Source: Diadema setosum (lineage: Eukaryota > Echinodermata > Echinoidea > Diadematoida > Diadematidae). Taken from it: DNA of 64,000 nucleotides. Under the pieces are notes generated by a model. The model was not told the DNA's origin. It made no database searches and worked only from the letters and a program-made list of their open reading frames with translations. A program made the translations under genes and the position numbers. Shown piece after piece: positions 51,801-60,800 of this stretch. The stretch's first letter is position 1, and each line of letters begins with the position of its first letter. The stretch is taken from contig CM067069.1 of the NCBI GenBank assembly GCA_033980235.1, forward strand, positions 1,261,501 to 1,325,500, given 5' to 3'.

Positions 51801-54800
51801 CTCTATTAAAGAATCATTGGTTAGCATTGGACATTTTAATGCACTTTTAAAGGGGAAGGCTAGTAACTGATCAGTGGGAATCAGTGGAAATGCTGGGAGA
51901 TGATTGTTCCAATCCTTGTGGGATTCATTCAAGAGTTCATTGTATATCTATTGTTGTGTGAAAATGATTTGCTTCAGAATGGTCTCATATTCAAGTAATG
52001 TGCAGTTTAATGCTTCCAGGTTAGCGTCCCTGGTCAGTGACGGGGCATTAATCTGCACATTACTTGAATATGAGACTGTGAAACAACCTGTCCTTATTCA
52101 AATTCATGAAATTCTTCCGACAAGATGTTTTCATTGCAACTGAGTGACAAAATTTGACAAATTTGTCAAATTTGTCAATCAGTTGCAACCTGTCATTAGC
52201 TGTTAAATCAAAGTATGCAACTTCAGTGTTACAAAACCATGTAAATAATGTACCTAAAGCTGTAAAATCACACTGCCAGTCTATGATGTGTAAAGCCACT
52301 ACTTGGTACAGCATACACTGTATGTGTACGTACAGTGTGTGTGTTGTATATTGGGAACGGGAGCTTTGTCTCATTTAACATAATATGCAGGTACCTACAG
52401 TGTAGTCTCTTTCAAAGACCTTCATGCTGTTTAATTTTTCACCACCAATTAAATAAGACGTAACCTCATAATTACCTCATGTGTACATTTCAGAAAATTT
52501 TATTTCTTTTTTCTCAGTTGATTGTATGCCTGTTTCGAGTACTTCCCTTGTTTTCAAAATGATAGTGCATTAATCATCTTGCGCAATGTAATATTTTTGT
52601 GGTTCATATCAAACAAACTTGTGAAGATCAGGGGGCATTTTATGAAGCATTTTGGTCAGGTATTTTTCTGACAAACTGTTTCAAGCTACTGAATTTCTTG
52701 CATCTGATTGGCTGAGAGCAAATTTGTCCGACAACTTTGTCTGACAAAATGCTTCATGAAATGCCCCCCTGGTGACTAGAATTTGAAAGGCCCATCTTGG
52801 GGGTTTGCCTCCGTTTCATTGCTCTACCCTGAAAACATTAACAAGCTTTTTCTATTCACTATTGCGGGATACTCAGATTCAATGAACACTTCATTGTTGC
52901 CAAGTGAATGTGCTGGTAAGCATGAGTCATTTTGATATAATGCTATTCCGTGAATAATCGTATCACAGATGCTTATCTTAGTGAATTTAAAAACTGACTT
53001 GCCTGTTGGTACAAGTGACCTTTTTCCACTCATGATGCGCAAAGAGGAACTCCAAACTGGCTGACTGTGAGTGACATAAGTTGAAGCTACTGAAAGCATG
53101 TCACTCAATACTGCACTGGGATATTTAAAGATCTAGGAGTGTGGGCATTATTTTGTGAACCAGGAGAAATATACTGGCACATCTTTCCTCATGAATGATT
53201 CACTCAGACACTAAAGCAATAATCGATTGAATTGCAACATCTATCAATTCTTCATCAATAAGAATCCACATGTATGCATTTCAGCCTCTGTGGATAATAT
53301 TCTGCTGATTGCTGTTATTGTTGTTTTTAGTTACAGACTGCTGGCAGTGAATTCAGTAATGAATAAAAAAATGATAATATTAGTAGGGATAATCCAATCG
53401 CACTCTTCCTTGGACTTGCCTCTCACTGGTGGCCTGCCTCCCTCTCATGTGAGGACCATCCTGGTGCTTCTTTTGCAATTAGTATTCCTCGGGAGGGCTG
53501 TTGGCAAAGACTAGCTGGTACCCTGACCTGTCTCCAGTTACCTGTCATAAAAGTCTCCATCAGCGCATTGAATATCACTTTGCATACAGTCAAAAAACCT
53601 TATAAATGACAACTGGGTTACAGCTAGTGTCATAGATATGCCTCTATTGTAGTGTACAATGAATGCTATTAAAAAAAGAATGGCTGAATGCAATTTGAAA
53701 GCTCTGTTCAAATGGTAAAAGTCCAAGTATTAGTCATCTAGACAAAAGATTCCTGACCCCAGCTATGACCATTAAAGGGTGTGTACAGTTCTGGTCGAGG
53801 TGAGGATTTAGCTTTTAATGTTTTGTGAGATATTCAGAAACCACTCTATGAGATGTCAAGGAGCATGCAGTTCTAAGGGGTATCAAAAGTTTATTCGATG
53901 AAAATTGTTTTTGAAATGGCTGAGATATCCAAAAACAAGGTGAAACAAAGAGATCCTAATAAAGTTGTGGCATGTCGCCTTTTATTATTAGCACTTTTTT
54001 GGATATCTCAGCCATTTGAAAACCAATTTTCATCAAATAGACATTGAATCCTTCTTAAGATTACATGCTCTGTCATATTTCATGAGAGGCTTTTCATTAT
54101 CTCACTTATGAATGTTCAAAACATGAATCCCCACCTCAACCAGTACTGTACAGTCCCTTTAACACTCAGCTCTTCACTCAGTTCTTCACTCAGTTTATAT
54201 TCAGTGACTTGTAGGTACAAATGTAGATGTGAAACCTTTGTCAGTGATTTACTTTTTATAGAGACTACATTGTCTGTAACACATCCATTTAACAAACAAG
54301 CAATTAGGCATAAACAGAAATGTTTGTAGAAATAATTAACTGTTTGCTTAGTTCACGGAAGTGCTAAAAGAGTGTTTCAGTTGAACTCTTGTAAATGATA
54401 ATGCCATGAGATACTTTGATTATCTACCATTCTGGTGTCATGTGACAGTTACTATGTCACATGATCACTGAATTGTTTTTTGTTGCCTCCCATCACAGTC
54501 ACATGACCCAGACAGTAATTCTGTGTCAGAGAAGCACACCCTGTGAGATACTGATCAATGTCTTCACAGCTAGGATTACCCTTAAAGTTCTGTTGGTTTT
54601 CCAATACCACCCAACTTTCTGATGATCAATAACTGAATGTATAGAATTGTTCTTCTTCACATTAGCTTTTGTCATGTGGAGAATACAATAATGTAGCTCT
54701 AACAATCAGTTCAGATGTGTAAAGATAGTGCACATTAATTTTGATGCTGTATTAGAATAAACATGATATTGTCACAGTTCAGATATTTTGTAGATTTTGA

Positions 54801-57800
54801 GTAGACATGCATTGATTAGTCTAGGCCATTATCTTGTGTGGCTTTTAGAATTCCTTTGAAATGTGTGTGCTGTATTGATAGTACAACTTTGTTACTTTTT
54901 TTCCAAGTTTAGGGAAATTGTGGTCTTTATTTGCAATTATCAACTATCATCAAAGTTAATTATTAAAAATTTCTACAAAGTGAACTGCCGACCTCTGTAC
55001 AAAAGTGACAGAAGAAGATAGTATAAATGGATCATGATTTTGATATAGATCACATACTTTGATAATGTAACAAAAGATGTGGTAATAAGCTTGCCATATG
55101 AGATGCACAACATCATGGGAGATGACTGCAATATTCTCAGCAGTGTGCCCTCACGTCATAGTACAACACCATTACATTGACCATTATTCCGTCATTGGTC
55201 TCCACAGGTTTCTTTGAGAAAGAAGTGACTACCAGTGGGATCTCCATCCTGAACACAGGGGAAAACCCTAATGCACCTGCTCCGAGGGAAATGATTGATC
55301 TTGAGGTAAGAAGGAGAGTTTTCCTTGCACTTCTAGAGACAGTTTTTAATAATTCCATGTTACATGTTTTCTCACATGATAGTATGCAAGGAGGATGTGT
55401 ATTCATTATGTGTGGTTGGGAAAGTAAAGAGAAAGTTGAGTACTTTACATTTCTAAAATGATCGCCAACATTCTGAGTAAGCAGTCTGCTGAAATTTGTG
55501 TGGCCATTGCTGAAACACATACAGTAATTCCCTTTCAAAGAGAAAAAGAAAAAGGAAAAGAAGATAGCTGAACCACAGGCTCAAATCCTCAGTAATTATT
55601 ATCTTTTAGAGAGCAAATCTTGAGCAAAGTTGCAACAAGTATGACATGCTGTATGATTACTTGACATGAGTCTGGCAAATATGAATCTATAGATTGGAGT
55701 TTACTTTCCAGAGAGAATGCTAGATTTTTCTCAGTCACCTTTAAGATGCCCTGGCCATCTGATAGCATTTGGACTTTGTGACCTTACCTCACCCAGTTTT
55801 CCTTCAGGGGCACAGCGCACCCTATATTTCTGCTTGAATGAATGAATATGATACCTACCCATTTTATAGGCACTGCAATGAAAGAAATATCAATTGAATC
55901 AGACATTGAATAGTGACTTTGATCTAGTGCATGTAGCCAACATCTTCAAAATAACTCATTGACATCAAATGTTGTGTCCTCTTAGAAATGGATATGAGTA
56001 ACAATTAAAGACCCTCCAGGAGTAACACAACAGGAGGGCAATGCATTTATTCTTTTGTGCATGTACAGTGTACAGAAGCCAATGTTTGGTTTCATTAGGT
56101 AAATTTAGCAAATACATATTTCTCTTCATATTACTCTTTGCTTTGAAAAGAAATGCACAAAACTTTCAGGATGATGAAACTTTATGTATGTGAATTAGTA
56201 TGATTCTCAAGAATAAACAGAATTGATTAACACAAACTTCTTGCAGCTTTTTTCTAATACCAGTTTAGGTTGTCAGAAGGGTGTAAATCACCACAAGTCA
56301 GTGCTTTTGGGATTTAGTGTTTTCCTTGCTCTCAAATGTAAGTCTGCTGCATGTTGCACATGTACAATATGTACGGTATGTCAAAGTGAAATGTAGCATG
56401 ATTTGGATTGTTTTTGTGCCTTGTAAACAGTTCATCTTCCCTTTGCAGCAATGCATTCTTGAAGCTTGTGATAGAGCCCCACCTGTCTGTCTACTAGTGT
56501 CCAGTGGTCAGGACGATTCTCTGCAATAGCCCGTGACAAATCATACCTTTCTGGCAGAAAGACATAGTGCTGGAGGATTTCCTGGTCATTGTCCTCATTT
56601 TCAGCCTCATTTTTTGATGCCCTTAAGGTTTTTACCTCTTTATGTGCCACGTTCGCACGCCCGACTCAGTCAACAGCATGCCAAGTTCGTATATTCTGCT
56701 CAAACGTACAAACCCGCCCAAACCGATCGATAAATCACCAAATGCCACCGTACAGTAAAAGCATTTCTCACCGTTCTATTTCTGTTACACGTAGTTCGCA
56801 TTTTATGTGGTGATTGAATATCTAGCGGTGTTCCTTACTGGATTTGCAAGTAAATTCTAACTCTCTATCACTGTTTGGTGTGCAAAAGTGATGCCTCTAC
56901 AACGATGTAGCTACTGGTCATTTGAAAGAAAAAAAAAAATCATATATTTGTCATACAATTTACATCAAAGCAAAGCTTGACATTTTCTCTATAACTTTGC
57001 TCATTTCATGTCAAAGGTAAGAAAGTTTTGAAAAACATAATATTTTCCCAATGCATGACTATGTTGCTGTCTCACAATAATGTGGCACACAGGGGGTTTA
57101 CACCATGGCACATAAAGAGTTAATAGTAGAAACTTGCTTGATGTACTCATTCCCACCCCGTCTTCCCCCATCTACCCATTCTCCAGGCATGTTTTGAGAA
57201 GCTGGAGAATGAACTGAAGGAGGTGAACACCAATCAGGAGGCCCTGATGAGAAATTTCCTGGAGCTGACGGAGCTCAAACACATCCTGAAGAACACTCAG
57301 ACATTCTTCCAAGAGGTAAGGGTCATAAGTCAGACTCAAACCCTGTGAAAAAAATGAAAAAAGAAATACCATTACACATTTGATGAGACAATGAATATGT
57401 TTTGTACACTTAAAATTGTACACCTGCAGTGAATATGAAAACTACTTCTCCTACTGGTCAGAATATGCTTGGTGGTGAAGGTCCACTATTTTGAATGGTC
57501 AAGTGACCATTCATTTACTTGCCCAACAGTAAGTTTGAGTTACCCTTAGCAAGCAGGCAAGCTTTGCTGATGGCAACATGGCCTACTGGTATCTATGAAG
57601 CAAGAGACGAGGAAGTCCAGTCAAAGCTGGTAATGATGGATTTGGTCACAAGTATCACTTTCAGTATCAAATCACAGCATCAGTGCATATAAGGTCATAA
57701 GTGTGTCACACAGCCTTCTTGTTCTTGACTCAGAGAGCCATGTTTGTTTTGTTGCTGTTTTATTTTGTGATTTGTTGATCTTTAAATGCATTGTGTCACA

Positions 57801-60800
57801 AATTTGTGTTTCACCTTGTAGGGAAACAGACCTGAGGAAGGATTTGGCTTCTCAGATATGCAGCTTGGGTAAGTTGGCTGGACATCATGCCAAGAAAGTT
57901 ATTTTGTGTATCAGAGACAAATTGAAAAAAAGAACATAAACATCAAGTAGAGCTGCCAAGTCTCCCTTGATTCAGCAGGAGGTTTCCTGAAAATGTTACT
58001 ATCTCTTCGAGTCCTGACAAAAGAATCTCAAAATCTTCCTGATTCAGGAGTGCCCATTGAGGGGCATGGAGACATAAGCGTCACCTGCGAATTTATGCAG
58101 ACTTTACAGTACACACCAATAGTACTTAGAGTCTCTGTTTCGCCTTATCAGTCATTTTCTTAAGAAACTCTTGCATAACTTCTGAAATTATATGTCTGTT
58201 TGTTGATTAGGTTTGTTACCGGCGTGATTCGACGTGAGCGAATCCCGGCCTTTGAGCAGATGCTGTGGCGGGTTTGCCGTGGCAACGTGTTCCTCCGTCA
58301 GGCTGAGATTCAGGAGTCTCTCAAGGATCCAAGCACTGTGAGTCATCCAAGATGATCGTTATAAATTTTAGATCAGTTAACAATCAATAAGACTGTATGA
58401 TTATCTCTTTATTGTCACATGTGTTGTGATTTTAATGAAAAGTACTCAGGATTTTTGCACTTGTCTCTCAGGTATCAATCAACTATTGTGTGGCTTTCAG
58501 ACTTCCTAAGTTTCAAAAAGAGGTCTAAAACTAGCTTGTGTTAATCACCTCTCACTCCTAAACCCTTTGTCTACTTTGAGTGCCGAGTGTCACGTACAAG
58601 TGTAAACCCCATAGCATTGAACACATTGTCCGAAGTCCTTGGTACCAAAAGATTTGATAAAATAAATGTATTGTCCATTGTTGTTCTGAGGGACATTTGA
58701 TACTGATTGAACTTTTTTTCTCAGGTGTGTTTGTGGTACTTATACCTGCTCACTTAAAAGTTTAGTCAGGTGTAACTCACTGATACTTGTAGTCTGTTTA
58801 CCTCAGACTTTGATTATTCTGGCATGATGACTTGAAAAAAAGAGCACTCCACAGGCTCAGAGAAATGGATGCATGCATGGCGCATTTAATTTTGTGTCTA
58901 GTTAGATTGGTGAATTGCACCCGACCCATGATATCTGAGAGAAAAAAAAAAGAAACATCACAAAATATATGGCATAATGCAGTATTTGATTATGTGTGAC
59001 TTTGATTGCAATTTTTAGCGCTTTGTATCCAGTGGAAAAGGCGCTATGAAATGATTAAATACTATTACTATTAATTTGACCAGCCTATGTAGTCTGGTAG
59101 AATTCTGTACGAGGTACTGTTGTAAGGTTACATTGCTGCTAACTGATGTCAAAGTTTGCACACAGCCATATCAGTACCCAATGAGATTTTCATTGACAGT
59201 GGAAAACTTATGCTGCCGCCCAGATTGTGTACTCAGTGATAATCACCTAATTATTGAATAATCTGTGGATACAGTACATTGTCCAATCACGTTATCTTAT
59301 TGTATTTCCACCATATGTGCATTCTCTATTGTGCGAAGACATAATGGATGATTGTCATTTTCTGCTATGTTTACAGACTCATGAATGTGTAGACAAGGTG
59401 CAGAATGTCACATATTGACATAAGTGTGTTGTCATAATTCTTTTGAATCATGTGTTTTAACAGTATTCACTGTCTGCCTTTCATGTTGAGCTACTGTTGG
59501 AATGTGTACTTTAACGGTGGGATAATTTAGATGTGAAGCCTTAGTTGGTTGAAGTTGTCACTGATCACTTGCCAGTACAGAACTGTTCGTATTTTTCATC
59601 CTTGAACCTTTTTTTTTTTCCATTCCATTGCTTGTCAACTCCTCGCAACGTTATGCACATACTATCAGTTTGATGTTTGAATATCAGTATTTTGCTAGTT
59701 ACATAAGGTCAAGAATTAACACCATTAATTAGAATTAATTAAAATCTCACCACTGTAATGTGACAAAGGGAATGTTGTTAGTGGTGTGGCTTCTGCTGTC
59801 AGTGAAGATTAAAAAGGGACAGCTTTAATAATTCACAGTCATTTTAAGACAACCCCCTCAGAAAAAAAAAAGAACTATTTGCTTTTCATTTCTCTGCCCT
59901 CTAAAAACTGGCATATAATGATACATTTTTGTATTTAATCATTATTAGAGATGTAAAATACAGTGTAGTACATATATGCATTTATGATATTTAGTACAAT
60001 TGTACCAGAGGAAAGTTGAAGGTTTTCAGTGAATGCTTCATGTGGGGTCAGTTAATTGTCTGTTGCAATGGTTACGGTAGCATTTAAGAAAACAGAACAA
60101 AAAAAAAAAATATTTGTGTAAAGGCACTTTTGTTTGCAGGTGAGTGTAGGGTATTTTCATCATAACCACGGGCACTGCACAGGCTTGAATTGATGTTTTA
60201 TGTCGTTTTTGTTCTTCAGGGAGAAGAGGTGTGGAAGTCAGTCTTCATCATCTTCTTCCAAGGAGACCAACTCAAGATACGAGTCAAGAAGATCTGTGAG
60301 GGGTGAGTGCTTTGAATAGGATGTAGTCCTGTGAAAGAAGAGCATTTTGGCTGTCTGATTCTGTGCTCTAAGTAATTAGATTCCTATTGAAAGATTGATG
60401 ACAACATAATAATGTCCTAATCATTAATATACACGACAATGTAACAATTACCTGTAAATGTCATGCAGATATTTGCAGTTGATTTTTCTTCAAAGGTGAT
60501 CATGCACACCATTCAAGACAAAAACAAAAGGTATAATGACAGTCAAATGACTGCTGAAAAATCAAGATACAGTAGATTATATTAGATAAATGTCATTATA
60601 GAGCCTCATTATGCCTTGGCATTAGGGTACCCCAAAATTGAACATGTTTGTTTGTCTGTGTGTATATGTGTATGAAAACAAATGATACAGTGTGTCGTCT
60701 TCATTCCTGTAAAAATTGTTTTAAAGACTGTGGTGCAAGCAAAAAGTGATTATAGACTGTTTTATAGGAATAATATGATAGATTGGTTTCCACGGGTTCA

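Larger units (their letters stand above)
46987..55207 (+). other. Gene 2 intron 2 (8.2 kb)
   Basis: Holds a family E copy, the AGGTCA-rich repeat, the GCCA-flanked TIR element, the truncated family D copy, copy 6 of the TTTCATGAA set and family A copy 3. Remaining stretches (47000-47900, 52800-53770, 54170-55200) show nothing recognised. Confidence 0.8.

Noticed and set aside
55137..55538. 133-codon minus-strand open frame
   Set aside because: Antisense shadow of V-ATPase exon 3 plus intron; no recognisable protein.
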